In this document: positions 19,201-27,251 of the stretch, one piece after another
Layout: the number at the start of each line of letters is the position of its first letter
How positions within the stretch are numbered: the first letter of the stretch is position 1
Source: CAYFVU01 sp964594775
GTDB lineage: Bacteria > Spirochaetota > Spirochaetia > DSM-16054 > Sediminispirochaetaceae
NCBI GenBank assembly: GCA_964594775.1
Contig: CAZQNO010000001.1
Location: 62,001-126,000 of the forward strand
Length of the DNA stretch: 64,000 nucleotides
Direction: 5' to 3'
Position numbers and translations under genes: made by a program
Notes under the pieces: model-generated
What the model was told of the DNA's origin: nothing
What the model saw: the letters and a program-made list of their open reading frames with translations, nothing else
Database searches by the model: none

Positions 19201-20638
19201 CTTCAATGCCATCGGCAGAGAGGAAAAGGGAGGAACGGTAGTCGTATTGATTCCCCCTTTTTCGTAAATCGAGAGAAACTGCGCGAAGCTCTAGTGAAGA
19301 ATCGATAAAAATGCGGTCGGTCCGAAATTCCACTGTTTCGGGAGAACTGCGCAGCGTGATGTCGCTGCGGTAAGTGTGACCTCCCAAGGTAAGCCTCCGC
19401 AGTTCCACTTTACCCTGAGGGAAGAAGGTGTTTAGCTTGATCTCGCCGTAATAGGCGAGATCGAGACTCTCCGATTGAAGCTCCAGCGCTTCGAAGACGG
19501 CGCTATTTTCATCACCCTTAAGATCGATAGTGGCCGTAAAAGGCTCGGGAACAGCCTGATGGTCTATCTGCGCGGTTAGATCCGCCGTATAACGATAGGT
19601 GGAAAGATCCTCGGCTATCTCAGCATCCATCGTGCCGCTGAGACGGCTGGAGATCAATTGACGGTATTCGGTCAATTCTTCTCCAAGACGCAGCTTGTCG
19701 GAAAAGGCGAATTCCTCGGCCGCAAACTCCAGCTTGAACAGCCCTTCATCCTGAATATGACTCAGGCTGAAATTCCATGGGCTGCGATCCTCTATTTTTC
19801 TCAGGACGGTTTTCTCTTCATCTTTCTGCAGTTCGACCGTTAAGCGGTCAAAGGAGAAAAGGTCGGAAGAAAAATTCTTCAGTGACATTACGGCGAGAAG
19901 AGGACTCTCCCTTTCGCTCATCGTGCTTTCTAGTGAGAAGTCCGTTTCCGCATTTGCGAAAGCGAAATTTCCGAGTTCAATGGGTTTTTCGCTGAAAAAT
20001 GAAAATGATCCTCGCGAGGTAAACTGCGCTTCGTTGTGGCTTTCTTTCGGAAAATCGAGCGTGAAGAAGAGGCGAGAAAGTGTAGAGATATTACCTTTGC
20101 CCTTATATTTAATGAGCAGATTTTTTCCGGTGAGCGTTATACGCGCAAAGGTTGTGCCGAATAGTTCCATGCTCCGGCCTTTTTCGATCGGCTCTTCTCC
20201 TTCCACAGCGGCTTTGCCTCGAGTCAGCCTGCCTAATCTATCGAGAAACTCGGCGTCCAGCTCTTCGTCTATGATAATTGTTGAATTGGTGATTTCTATC
20301 TCTCTCACTGCGGAAACGGTTTTCCCCCGCAGAATATCCATGGGAGAATAAAAAACCCTCAGTCTTCCTATTTCAATGGTATCGGGTCTTCCTTCGTTTG
20401 GAGGAGATACACGCACATCGTGGATATTCAGAGAAAGCAGTATGGACGGTGAGATTTTTTCATACCTCAGCTCTCTTCCTATCTCCCTTTCGAGTCCGTC
20501 GATGGTATCTCTTTTCAGCGAAACCATGAAACGGTCAAGCTCTTTCTGCAGGGGCATTAGTATGAGAACACTGAAGGAAACGAGGAGAAAAAAGAGGAGA
20601 ATTTTCTGTAGCTGCAAAACCCCGAAGAATTTTTCCAT
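16220..20638 (-). CDS. tamB: TamB/DUF490-family inner-membrane-anchored translocation protein
   Basis: This very large protein (about 1470 residues) has one N-terminal membrane segment (LLFFLLVSFSVLILMPL) and then a long, repetitive beta-rich body, the layout of TamB/YtfN and of the AsmA-like superfamily that bridges inner and outer membranes. The C-terminal part carries the DUF490 signature region with RRLPILSAFADIG, EIFYFQRNFFLKEGTITFNETE and EASPQLSTVEIAQILG. Homologues move phospholipids or help barrel assembly. It is first in the minus-strand run tamB-bamA-skp-mutS. The start is not firm: TTG at 20647 or the ATG at 20638 used here; neither has a well spaced ribosome site. Confidence 0.88.
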   Translation of the reverse strand: MEKFFGVLQLQKILLFFLLVSFSVLILMPLQKELDRFMVSLKRDTIDGLEREIGRELRYEKISPSILLSLNIHDVRVSPPNEGRPDTIEIGRLRVFYSPMDILRGKTVSAVREIEITNSTIIIDEELDAEFLDRLGRLTRGKAAVEGEEPIEKGRSMELFGTTFARITLTGKNLLIKYKGKGNISTLSRLFFTLDFPKESHNEAQFTSRGSFSFFSEKPIELGNFAFANAETDFSLESTMSERESPLLAVMSLKNFSSDLFSFDRLTVELQKDEEKTVLRKIEDRSPWNFSLSHIQDEGLFKLEFAAEEFAFSDKLRLGEELTEYRQLISSRLSGTMDAEIAEDLSTYRYTADLTAQIDHQAVPEPFTATIDLKGDENSAVFEALELQSESLDLAYYGEIKLNTFFPQGKVELRRLTLGGHTYRSDITLRSSPETVEFRTDRIFIDSSLELRAVSLDLRKRGNQYDYRSSLFLSADGIEEQIDNYVRSEGSFTRGENPGLELSAEITDLPLVPILQIYAKDFPVERVPLKNARLTTEAFVSKAQDGFFFSLQPLKIEDVERGFSLFTRVRGNNELIRFGEIEILYHERSLYGNANMAFAEQDTVHFDAALRMAAEQYDIYGTYHGKSTLIIRGNHGISASAFFQRNNVAFSAKADNLPVPIGEESSELSFKGRGRISKETGWLVHLSSLEILSPPGLQKGGSIRISASANRERIKLWDLRYSDSVSILTGEGVFIPDNFDEPSGSGWLTLRSEQESALRDKMNREEYSAVCAIENNRIKASVTVNSMPLRRFAVLPIDGILSADAFLSGPIDDPELDFSAQLEEGEYRNTPIEFDLRASVNKRVISLNYIQGSFKNHLIQKGEGRYNVERGRARIEGDYLGTIGKKSSSAHFVLDAALTPVAAIENVAEVFTSNFSAELDLTKINLFGTERASWNVGLEREEGTIQFIGGPKDAVSGQFNDSGEFSISVDDPLPVRFLADGRIEEGTIATRVHDVFFDLTTLDEIGFDAILFNSGSIRGGFTITGSAADPEFYGTLQGSRIAGTLEQVAEPVEQFSTTITMDDKEVRVEPVSVRSGKGRASLSGGFVFDKWTPTDIQVLVRTLDENGIHVVIRLKESGLSIDGYGTGDFSFTSGFNENRIGGDILAKDCVITLEEPQKGEKREMKKPLIVDMEIETGTKVEFIWPRRRLPILSAFADIGQKVEIFYSSLDENFRFTGEVDIRGGEIFYFQRNFFLKEGTITFNETEQSFDPLLNARAEIKEIDMTGHPVTIYLIVENEPLKSFTPRFEASPQLSTVEIAQILGTHIYGAPGEGELGLAAALMLTGDIFSQFSVVRSFENQVKEAFNLDLFSLRTQIVQNVLLERIGTEDDPVEQTEDPIQQTDPLGRYLDNTTLFLGKYLGNDLFLEAMLQVRQQPSYIGEIQDENLIFSMEVGLEWKTPLFLLNLSVNPDFTDPEQSLENTSVGLSWDYSY

Positions 20639-20681
20639 CCTATCCAATGTACCGCGAAATATTCATTTTTTTCAACAAAAG

Positions 20682-20710
20682 ATGACAAAGACCCGCTAAT
20701 TGTTTAGTAT
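20682..20710 (+). promoter_or_regulatory. promoter of tmk
   Basis: The -35 element ATGACA (20682-20687) and -10 element TAGTAT (20705-20710) are 17 bases apart. The expected start of transcription is only about six bases before the tmk ATG at 20723, so the mRNA would be nearly leaderless; no strong Shine-Dalgarno sequence is seen. Confidence 0.55.
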
Positions 20711-20722
20711 GAGAGTACACAG

Positions 20723-21358
20723 ATGATCGAAGAATACAACAGCGAAATTTTGAACGGCTTCATCGTTTTCGAGGGCCTCGACGGTTCCGGAACTACCACT
20801 CAAGCCGATCTGTTAATAAAGACCCTGGATAAGGAAAACGCAAACGCTTCGCTATTCACCTGCGAACCAACTACTTCTTTTATCGGCAAGGCGGTACGGC
20901 AGGTCTTAGAAGGGAAAACGCGCGTTGCTCCCGGAGTCCTGGCCCGGCTGTTTGCCGTAGACAGAAGGAATCATCTCTATCATCCCGATGAAGGCATCGT
21001 CTCGCTGATCTCGAGGGGAAAAACGGTTATCTGCGACCGCTATCTCTTCTCATCCCTCGCCTATCAGTCGGTTGAACGTCCTTTCGAAGAGGTATGGGAA
21101 CTGAATCGCTTTTTTCCCCTTCCGGAACATTTGATCTTTCTCGATATTTCTCCCGAAGAGGGAAACAAACGGCTCGAATCGAGAGGTAATCCCAGAGAGG
21201 TATACGAACGCAGAGAACTTCAGGAGGAGATTCGGGAGAACTATTTTCATGTTTTCTCCGTGTACGGTTCATCGCAGATGCAGATTCATGTCTTCGACGC
21301 CTCCCTTGGGCGGGAAGAATTGGCTCAGGCAATACGAAAAAGGCTCAATTATAATTAA
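20723..21358 (+). CDS. tmk: thymidylate kinase (dTMP kinase), lysine-less P-loop
   Basis: The 211-residue protein matches dTMP kinase, which makes dTDP from dTMP: FEGLDGSGTTTQ at the P-loop, the DRRNHL segment, ICDRYLFSSLAYQS with the DRY motif, HLIFLDISPEEGNKRLESRG. In the P-loop the usual GKT/GKS reads G23-T24-T25, so the invariant lysine is replaced by threonine. The rest looks intact, which argues for a functional variant rather than decay. It is divergent from tamB and followed 24 bases later by an exported protein of unknown function. Confidence 0.93.
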   Translation: MIEEYNSEILNGFIVFEGLDGSGTTTQADLLIKTLDKENANASLFTCEPTTSFIGKAVRQVLEGKTRVAPGVLARLFAVDRRNHLYHPDEGIVSLISRGKTVICDRYLFSSLAYQSVERPFEEVWELNRFFPLPEHLIFLDISPEEGNKRLESRGNPREVYERRELQEEIRENYFHVFSVYGSSQMQIHVFDASLGREELAQAIRKRLNYN

Positions 21359-21382
21359 GAAGAATCTGCCGATACTAGGAAT

Positions 21383-22003
21383 ATGAGGTCTTCTTCATTC
21401 GTTTTCGCCTCCCTCTTCCTCCTCCTGCTGTCCGTTCTCATCATGCCGATACGGCTGTCGGCCTATAACATCACCTACGCCGAGCAGTACTACAAGCTCT
21501 ATCATCAAAATCTCTATCAATATCCGGAGGACTTTGAAGAGAATATCTGGTATTTGGAGAGGGCGCTTAGCCGTCCCTTCGTCAATCCTCTCAACGCCTT
21601 GGCAGTGATCGAAAACACCGATCAATGGAAGCGTTATCGCTTCCTCTTTCGCATGCACCTCAATCTCGAATTGGTAAAGCAATATAGGCTTTGGGCTTCG
21701 AAATACGATAAGCGAAACGCCTACTTCTATAACGAACCATGGAAGGAACAGAATCTTGAGAGTTTGGAGCTGGCGGAATTCTACTATACACGGGCCCTGT
21801 ATTACTGGAACGAGGCCCTGCTCTGGTGGGCCCGGGTCGAACAGACAGCGTATCATCATTTAGAGGAACTACAATACTGGGAAGATGAACGAAAGCGCAT
21901 CGAAACGGGCGAGCTCGACTACTCATTTATCATTCAAAGGGATATGAACAGGCTGCGGGAAGTCCGTAAAAAATTCTCCCTTATGAATGAAAACACCTAT
22001 TGA
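21383..22003 (+). CDS. exported protein of unknown function, probably spirochaete-restricted
   Basis: The 206-residue product begins with a clear signal sequence (about residues 1-27, ending RLSA) and then is rich in Tyr, Trp, Glu and Arg with predicted helices, for example YYKLYHQNLYQYPEDFEENIWYLERAL and FYYTRALYYWNEALLWWARVE. There are no cysteines forming a lipobox and no catalytic motif that I recognise; the helical repeats could be a short TPR-like fold. It follows tmk and meets queA tail to tail 6 bases later without a visible terminator. No function is proposed. Confidence 0.75.
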   Translation: MRSSSFVFASLFLLLLSVLIMPIRLSAYNITYAEQYYKLYHQNLYQYPEDFEENIWYLERALSRPFVNPLNALAVIENTDQWKRYRFLFRMHLNLELVKQYRLWASKYDKRNAYFYNEPWKEQNLESLELAEFYYTRALYYWNEALLWWARVEQTAYHHLEELQYWEDERKRIETGELDYSFIIQRDMNRLREVRKKFSLMNENTY

Positions 22004-22009
22004 AGAACG

Positions 22010-23080
22010 TCAAAGAATAAGCATCGCATCACCATAGGAAAAGAACCGATATCTCTCCCTGACGGCGATGCTATATGCCGTATCTATGTCATTTTTGCCG
22101 GCAAAGGCCGACACCAGAACGAGAAGACTCGACATGGGGGTATGAAAGTTCGTTAAAAGTCCGTCTACTACCTTAAATCGGTAGCCCGGCGAGATGTAGA
22201 GCCTCGTTTTCGACTCGCCGGGGAGGAGCCGAGTTTCCTTCTCTTTCCACGCCGATTCGAGGCTTCGGACAGAGGTGGTACCAACGGCGAAGACCGGTTT
22301 CCCCGCTCGCTTCGCCTCAGTCACTAGTGCGGCGGTCTCCTCCGGTATGCCGTATCTTTCCTCGTGCATCTGGTGGTCTTCTATGTCATCGCTGCGCACC
22401 GGCTGGAAGGTTCCCAGACCTACATGGAGCGTTACCCGAACGATACGAATCCCGCAGGCAGAAATTCTTTCTAAAATTTCATCGGTGAGATGGAGGCCTG
22501 CCGTGGGGGCGGCAATGGATCCCGTTTTCTCGGCATAGACCGTCTGATAGCGCAGAGAGTCTTCCGGAGTATCTTCTCGACGGATGTAAGGGGGAAGCGG
22601 CATATGTCCGACGTTTTCCAAGTAGGCATCATCGATGGGAGGATCGAAGAGAATATATCTATGCTCCCCCTTTACACCGGTTATCCGGCCCCTCACCGTT
22701 CTCCCGTCGGCGTCATCAGGGAACAGATACTCTTTCCCGGGCTTCTGCCTCTTCGCCTTGGAGACTACGGCCTTCCACAGTCCCGTCGCCGCTTCTTCTA
22801 ATAAGAGAAACTCCACCCTTCCTCCATGGAGCGTGCTGCCGTATATCCGCGCCTTTCGCACCTTCGAATCGTTGACCACCAGCACGGAGTCATTTGGAAG
22901 AAGCTCGGGAAGTTCGTCGATGCCGTGATGGGAAATTCGCTTTTCTCGCTGCTCAGCATTTGCCTCTCGGTCAGCGCGTGAGCGGCGAAGCAGCATGAGC
23001 CGCGATTCTCCCCTGTTTTCCGAGGGATTTTGGGCAATGAGCTCTTCTGGAAGCTTAAAAGAGAAGCTGTTCGTTTTCAT
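22010..23080 (-). CDS. queA: S-adenosylmethionine:tRNA ribosyltransferase-isomerase QueA
   Basis: QueA adds the ribosyl group of SAM to preQ1 in tRNA to form epoxyqueuosine. Diagnostic stretches are FKLPEELIAQNPSENRGESRLM, VVNDSKVRKARIYG, GSIAAPTAGLHLTDEIL, VTLHVGLGTFQPVRSDDIEDHQMHEERY and LLTNFHTPMSSLL. The start chosen is the ATG at 23080 (356 residues, MKTNSFSF), which matches the family start; the reading frame extends 24 codons further upstream but into ruvB without a ribosome site. It still overlaps the ruvB end by 26 bases. It is the last gene of the lepB-hemW-yebC-ruv run. Confidence 0.95.
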   Translation of the reverse strand: MKTNSFSFKLPEELIAQNPSENRGESRLMLLRRSRADREANAEQREKRISHHGIDELPELLPNDSVLVVNDSKVRKARIYGSTLHGGRVEFLLLEEAATGLWKAVVSKAKRQKPGKEYLFPDDADGRTVRGRITGVKGEHRYILFDPPIDDAYLENVGHMPLPPYIRREDTPEDSLRYQTVYAEKTGSIAAPTAGLHLTDEILERISACGIRIVRVTLHVGLGTFQPVRSDDIEDHQMHEERYGIPEETAALVTEAKRAGKPVFAVGTTSVRSLESAWKEKETRLLPGESKTRLYISPGYRFKVVDGLLTNFHTPMSSLLVLVSAFAGKNDIDTAYSIAVRERYRFFSYGDAMLIL

Positions 23081-24104
23081 TCTCTTTTTTTGCCCGCTCT
23101 TTTGCGCCGGCGGATTCATACGCGAGATGTGTATAGGCGATGTCCGTGGCAATTCTTCCTCTGGGGGTACGTTGAATGAAACCGCGCTGGATGAGATAGG
23201 GTTCGTAGTAATCCTCGAGGGTCTCGATCGCCTCTCCGACGGATATGGCGAGGGTTTCCGCCCCGACCGGCCCCCCGCCGTATTTCTCGATAATCGTTTT
23301 GAGGATTTCTCTATCGTGCCGTTCGAGCCCGAAGGGGTCGATTTCGAGACGACGAAGCCCCTCCTTTACCACCTCCTCGTTGACGATACCGTCTGAGAGG
23401 ACTTCGGCATAATCGCGCATTCGGCGGAGGAGGCGGTTGGCAACCCTGGGAGTGCCGCGGGAACAGGCAGAAAGAAGGGGAAAGGAACTCTCGCTCACCT
23501 CCACGGAAAGAATTTTTCCCGTTCTTCGCAGAATGCGCATAATATCTTCATCGGTGTAAAACTGCATACGAACCGATATGCCGAATCGACTCACAAGGGG
23601 GCCGGTGACCTGTCCGGCCTTCGTTGTTGCGCCAATGAGGGTAAAATTCGGTATGGGTATACGTATCGTTCGTGCCGAAGGACCTTGTCCGACTACCCAA
23701 TCGATTTCATAATCCTCCATGGCCACGTAGAGCATCTCTTCAAGGGCCGGCCGCAGTCGGTGGATCTCGTCTATGAAGAAGACACTCCCCTCTCCGATGG
23801 TGGTGAGAATACCGGCCAGATCTTTTGCCTTCTCGAGGGCAGGAGCGGAGGTGATCTTAATATCCACTCCCATTTCGTTCGCCATTATCCCCGCAAGGGT
23901 GGTCTTCCCCAGTCCCGGGGGACCGCTTAAAAAGACGTGATCAAGGCTTTCCTCTCTCCTGCGGGCGGCCTCGATGAATACGGAGAGATTCTCCTTAAGG
24001 GCCCGCTGACCCTGAAAGTCGCTGAGATATTTCGGTCTCAGGTTCTGTTCCTGTTCATCCTCTCCGTCTCTGTAAACCCCGGAGAGAAGAGAATCTTCCC
24101 CCAT
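23055..24104 (-). CDS. ruvB: Holliday junction branch migration helicase RuvB
   Basis: RuvB is the hexameric AAA+ motor that drives branch migration with RuvA. Walker A is GPPGLGKTT, Walker B is VFFIDEIHRL, sensor 1 is LIGATTKAGQ and the arginine finger region is PLVSRFGISVRM; the winged-helix tail has YLIQRGFIQRTPRGR. I chose the ATG at 24104 (349 residues, MGEDSLLSG) because a GGGGAG site lies five bases upstream; a GTG at 24119 would abut the ruvA stop. The gene follows ruvA immediately. Confidence 0.97.
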   Translation of the reverse strand: MGEDSLLSGVYRDGEDEQEQNLRPKYLSDFQGQRALKENLSVFIEAARRREESLDHVFLSGPPGLGKTTLAGIMANEMGVDIKITSAPALEKAKDLAGILTTIGEGSVFFIDEIHRLRPALEEMLYVAMEDYEIDWVVGQGPSARTIRIPIPNFTLIGATTKAGQVTGPLVSRFGISVRMQFYTDEDIMRILRRTGKILSVEVSESSFPLLSACSRGTPRVANRLLRRMRDYAEVLSDGIVNEEVVKEGLRRLEIDPFGLERHDREILKTIIEKYGGGPVGAETLAISVGEAIETLEDYYEPYLIQRGFIQRTPRGRIATDIAYTHLAYESAGAKERAKKENENEQLLF

Positions 24105-24119
24105 CACTGCTCCCCACAC

Positions 24120-24716
24120 TTACTCGGAACTGAGGCTGACTATGGCTCTGCGAAAGAGCTCATGTTCGCGTTCCTTTTCGGGAATTGTAGCAAAATCCTC
24201 ACTGTTCGCACATTCCCCAATGACGTTTTCTGCTGCCTTTCGTTCGAATCCCATGTCTACAAGGGCGTCGATGAGCTCTGAAAAGCTTGAAGAGGTTCCT
24301 TCGGCATTCAAAGGCGCAATGCTTCCCCGAAGAGCGAGAATTATTTTTGCCGCAGTCTTTTTCCCTAATCCCGGAATCCGTGAAAGGGCATCTGCATCCT
24401 CGGATTCGATGAATCGTACCAGATTCTCCGCTTCGATACCCGAGAGGATTTTCAAGGCTTGCCGCGGACCGATGCCGCTTACCCGCAGCAATTTGAGAAA
24501 AAGATCCCGTTCCTGTTCATGGGAGAAGCCGAAAAGAAGCATGGAATCTTCCCTGTGATGCAGGTAGGTAAAGATTCGAAGTACTTCCTCCTCTGAACAG
24601 AGAATATGCTCGTAGGATTGGCGGGAGACCTCCACTGCCCACTCAATGCCGCCGTTCTCTATGAAAATTTTTGTTCCTCTTCGACCGCTGATCCTTCCAC
24701 TAATGCTGTTGAACAC
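24120..24716 (-). CDS. ruvA: Holliday junction DNA helicase subunit RuvA
   Basis: RuvA binds the four-way junction and loads RuvB. The protein shows the OB-fold start FNSISGRISGRRGTKIFIENGGIEW, two helix-hairpin-helix motifs (LLRVSGIGPRQALKIL and LSRIPGLGKKTAAKIIL) and the C-terminal domain III (LIDALVDMGFERKAAENVIGE). The start is GTG at 24716, directly after an excellent AAAGGAGG site; it gives 198 residues, normal for RuvA, and overlaps the end of ruvC by 17 bases. The longer frame to 24782 is not needed. Confidence 0.96.
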   Translation of the reverse strand: MFNSISGRISGRRGTKIFIENGGIEWAVEVSRQSYEHILCSEEEVLRIFTYLHHREDSMLLFGFSHEQERDLFLKLLRVSGIGPRQALKILSGIEAENLVRFIESEDADALSRIPGLGKKTAAKIILALRGSIAPLNAEGTSSSFSELIDALVDMGFERKAAENVIGECANSEDFATIPEKEREHELFRRAIVSLSSE

Positions 24717-25203
24717 CGATCCTCCTTTCGAACTGATGGAGATGATAGCTGCAGATGGCCGCTGCGAGGGCATCCGCCGCATGGTCCGGTTTTGGAATTA
24801 CGGACAATCCGAGAATGACCCTCACCATCTCCTGCACTTGCTGTTTCTCCGCCCTTCCGTTGCCCGTAAGGGCCTGTTTTATGTCTTGAGGGGTGTGATT
24901 TTCGACGGGTATCTTTAGTCCCGCCGATGCGACAAGAACCGCACCTCTTGCCTGGGCAACGGGAATGGCGCTTCGCCGATTTTTCGCAAAGAAGAGCACC
25001 TCTACACCGATAAGGTCGGGATGGTACCGGCAAATTTTTTCCTTCACGGCTCGATAGATCCTCAGAAGCCGCTTCTCTTCGGGCTCGCCGGCCTCGGTAT
25101 CTATCGTTCCATGGTCGATGTGTATCAGCCGGGAGCCGTCCGCATCAAGAACTCCCCAGCCGGTATGGGCCAAACCCGGATCTATGCCGATTATCCTCTT
25201 CAT
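24700..25203 (-). CDS. ruvC: Holliday junction resolvase RuvC
   Basis: RuvC is the dimeric endonuclease that cuts Holliday junctions. The 167-residue protein has the first catalytic Asp in IIGIDPGLAHTGWG, a Glu in LIGVEVLFFAKN, and the last acidic pair in KPDHAADALAAAIC, the RNase H-like active site. It overlaps the yebC stop by 4 bases and ruvA by 17, so yebC-ruvC-ruvA-ruvB are translationally coupled. Confidence 0.97.
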   Translation of the reverse strand: MKRIIGIDPGLAHTGWGVLDADGSRLIHIDHGTIDTEAGEPEEKRLLRIYRAVKEKICRYHPDLIGVEVLFFAKNRRSAIPVAQARGAVLVASAGLKIPVENHTPQDIKQALTGNGRAEKQQVQEMVRVILGLSVIPKPDHAADALAAAICSYHLHQFERRIGVQQH

Positions 25204-25949
25204 TCCAAGGAGTCTGGATCGAAATCATCGGGAATATCGAGATTAGTGGATACCGCCTGTACATCGTCCAAATCGTCGATCTTATCGATCAAGCGGAGAG
25301 CTTTTGCCGTCGTTTCCGCATCGAGTGAGACCGTCGCATCCGGCACCATAGAAATATCGGCTCTGCTGTGCCTAAGGCCGGCTTTGTTGATTGCCTCGAG
25401 AACGGCCGAGAAATCATCCGGCGAGGTAAGCACCTCGATATCATCTCCCTCGGTGGACACGTCTTCGGCCCCGGCTTCGAGGGCGAGTTCGAAAATATCT
25501 TCTTCGCAATAAGCGGATGTGTCGAAGGCGATAATGCCCTTACGCTGGAAAAGGTAGGAGACGCAGCCCGATTCTCCGAGGTTACCCCCGTGTTTGGTAA
25601 AAATACTTCGTACATCCGCGGCGGTCCGGTTCTTGTTATCGGTGAGACACTCAACCAGGATCGCCACCCCGCCCGGCCCGTATCCTTCGTAACTCATCTC
25701 CAGATACTGGACACCCTCGATTTCTCCGGTCCCCTTTTTTATTGCCCGTTCGATGTTGTCCTTGGGCATGTTTTCCGTCTTCGCCTTGTTTACGGCGGTC
25801 CGTAGGCGGGGATTTGCCTCTTCGTCACCGCCGCCTTCGCGGGCGGCAACGGTTATCTCCTTTATCAGTTTCGAGAAGAGTTTGCCTCGCTTCGCGTCTT
25901 GTGCGCCCTTTTTATGCTTAATGGTGGACCATTTATTGTGACCCGACAT
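25200..25949 (-). CDS. yebC: YebC/PmpR family transcription or translation regulator
   Basis: The 249-residue protein has the unmistakable start MSGHNKWSTIKHKKGAQDAKRGK and continues LFSKLIKEITVAAREGGGD, MPKDNIERAIKKGTGE and the later acidic DPDSLE tail. Members regulate transcription in some species and relieve ribosome stalling in others; the role here is not shown. An AAGGAGT site is 5 bases before the ATG. The gene is upstream of ruvC, a common arrangement. Confidence 0.97.
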   Translation of the reverse strand: MSGHNKWSTIKHKKGAQDAKRGKLFSKLIKEITVAAREGGGDEEANPRLRTAVNKAKTENMPKDNIERAIKKGTGEIEGVQYLEMSYEGYGPGGVAILVECLTDNKNRTAADVRSIFTKHGGNLGESGCVSYLFQRKGIIAFDTSAYCEEDIFELALEAGAEDVSTEGDDIEVLTSPDDFSAVLEAINKAGLRHSRADISMVPDATVSLDAETTAKALRLIDKIDDLDDVQAVSTNLDIPDDFDPDSLE

Positions 25950-26004
25950 GCGTACTCCTTCTAATTCTTATGAAAAGCTACGCTACCATGAAGCACCGCC
26001 GCTG

Positions 26005-27243
26005 TCAAGATTGCGCAAATTCCCGGCGCTGCTGCGGCCAGTTCACCCGTTCGATCGCCAAACCGTCGAGGTCTCCGGCAAGGTCGAGGAGAAGAGAATC
26101 GAGAATCATCATTCCCTCATCCGTGAACGAGAAGCCTCTTCCGTTTTTTTCGACAAAACCGATTTTTTCGTAACGCCGCAGCTTCATCTTGAGTGCTCGT
26201 TTCAGTCCGTTCGCGAACCCTGTTCCAAAGCGTTTTGAGATATGGACATATGAGAGTCCCTCTCTTGTGCGCAGACTCGTCATCAGGTGCTCTAAGAGAA
26301 AAGAATAGGGAGTGATGTACTCAATGCGGTATTCTCCTCTCTTTTCGAGCTCCTGTATCCGCAGCGGTCCCTCTCTTCCCGGGATGGTCGATACTGCGGA
26401 GGGACCGATTCCCAGATACGGTTCAAGGTGCCAGTAGCGAAGATTATGAATGCCCTCATCCTGCCTGCCGGCGGCGAAGTTGGATACCTCATAATGAGTA
26501 AAGCCCTGATCACGTAAAAAGTCCCACTGTGCTTTCAGAATATCTCCCGCTTCTTCCTCGCCGGAGCGTTTGATTTTCCCCGCCGCTAATCTCTTTTGCA
26601 GAGGTGTTCCCGCTTCAATCGTCAAACCGTAGAGACTTATGTGTCTCGCTTTATAGGTCATTGCCTTTTTGAGATCGCTTAGCGGATCACTTTCAGATCC
26701 CGGTATCAATGAAATAAGATCCATCGTCCACCGGTCTTTCCATTGAGCGGAAAGTAGTTCCAGTGCTCCGACGGTTTCATCAATACCCGCATTCCGTCCG
26801 ATGAGGCGCAGCGAGTCGTCTCGAAAGGACTGTACGCCGATGCTCAAGCGGTCGACTCCCGCCTTGTTGAGCTCTTCGAGCTGGCGGGTATCGAGAAATT
26901 CCGGATTAATCTCTACGGTCCATTCCTTGATTTTCGAACTTCGTGAATACACGCATTCGCCGAGACCGCGAAGCAGGCGGGAGAAGTGTTTGCGCGAGAG
27001 AGAATTTGGCGTTCCTCCGCCGATGTACACCGTTTCTATACTAGGTGGATCGAGCAAAGAGAGCATTTCTCGCGTATCGGCGATGATTTTCTCGATCACC
27101 TCCTCTTTATCTCCGCTTTTAGCCCGTTCCTTTGAAAAAAAATCACAGTAGTCACACTTTTTCCTGCAAAAGGGAAGATGAATATACAGTGATACGCCGG
27201 CGGCAAGAGGAGCCCTTACCTTATCGCCTATACTTTCTCGCAT
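26005..27243 (-). CDS. hemW: radical SAM heme chaperone HemW (coproporphyrinogen-oxidase-like)
   Basis: The 412-residue protein has YIHLPFCRKKCDYC with C26, C30 and C33 as the CxxxCxxC 4Fe-4S ligands, the VYIGGGTPNSL segment and the RLSIGVQSF motif, followed by the HemN-like C-terminal domain (LEHLMTSLRTREGL). HemW-type proteins bind heme and pass it to target proteins, unlike true coproporphyrinogen dehydrogenase HemN. The N-terminus lacks the extra cysteine seen in HemN, in keeping with HemW. It sits between the signal-peptidase-like gene (8 bases) and yebC. Confidence 0.92.
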   Translation of the reverse strand: MRESIGDKVRAPLAAGVSLYIHLPFCRKKCDYCDFFSKERAKSGDKEEVIEKIIADTREMLSLLDPPSIETVYIGGGTPNSLSRKHFSRLLRGLGECVYSRSSKIKEWTVEINPEFLDTRQLEELNKAGVDRLSIGVQSFRDDSLRLIGRNAGIDETVGALELLSAQWKDRWTMDLISLIPGSESDPLSDLKKAMTYKARHISLYGLTIEAGTPLQKRLAAGKIKRSGEEEAGDILKAQWDFLRDQGFTHYEVSNFAAGRQDEGIHNLRYWHLEPYLGIGPSAVSTIPGREGPLRIQELEKRGEYRIEYITPYSFLLEHLMTSLRTREGLSYVHISKRFGTGFANGLKRALKMKLRRYEKIGFVEKNGRGFSFTDEGMMILDSLLLDLAGDLDGLAIERVNWPQQRREFAQS

Positions 27244-27251
27244 GTGAGAAC

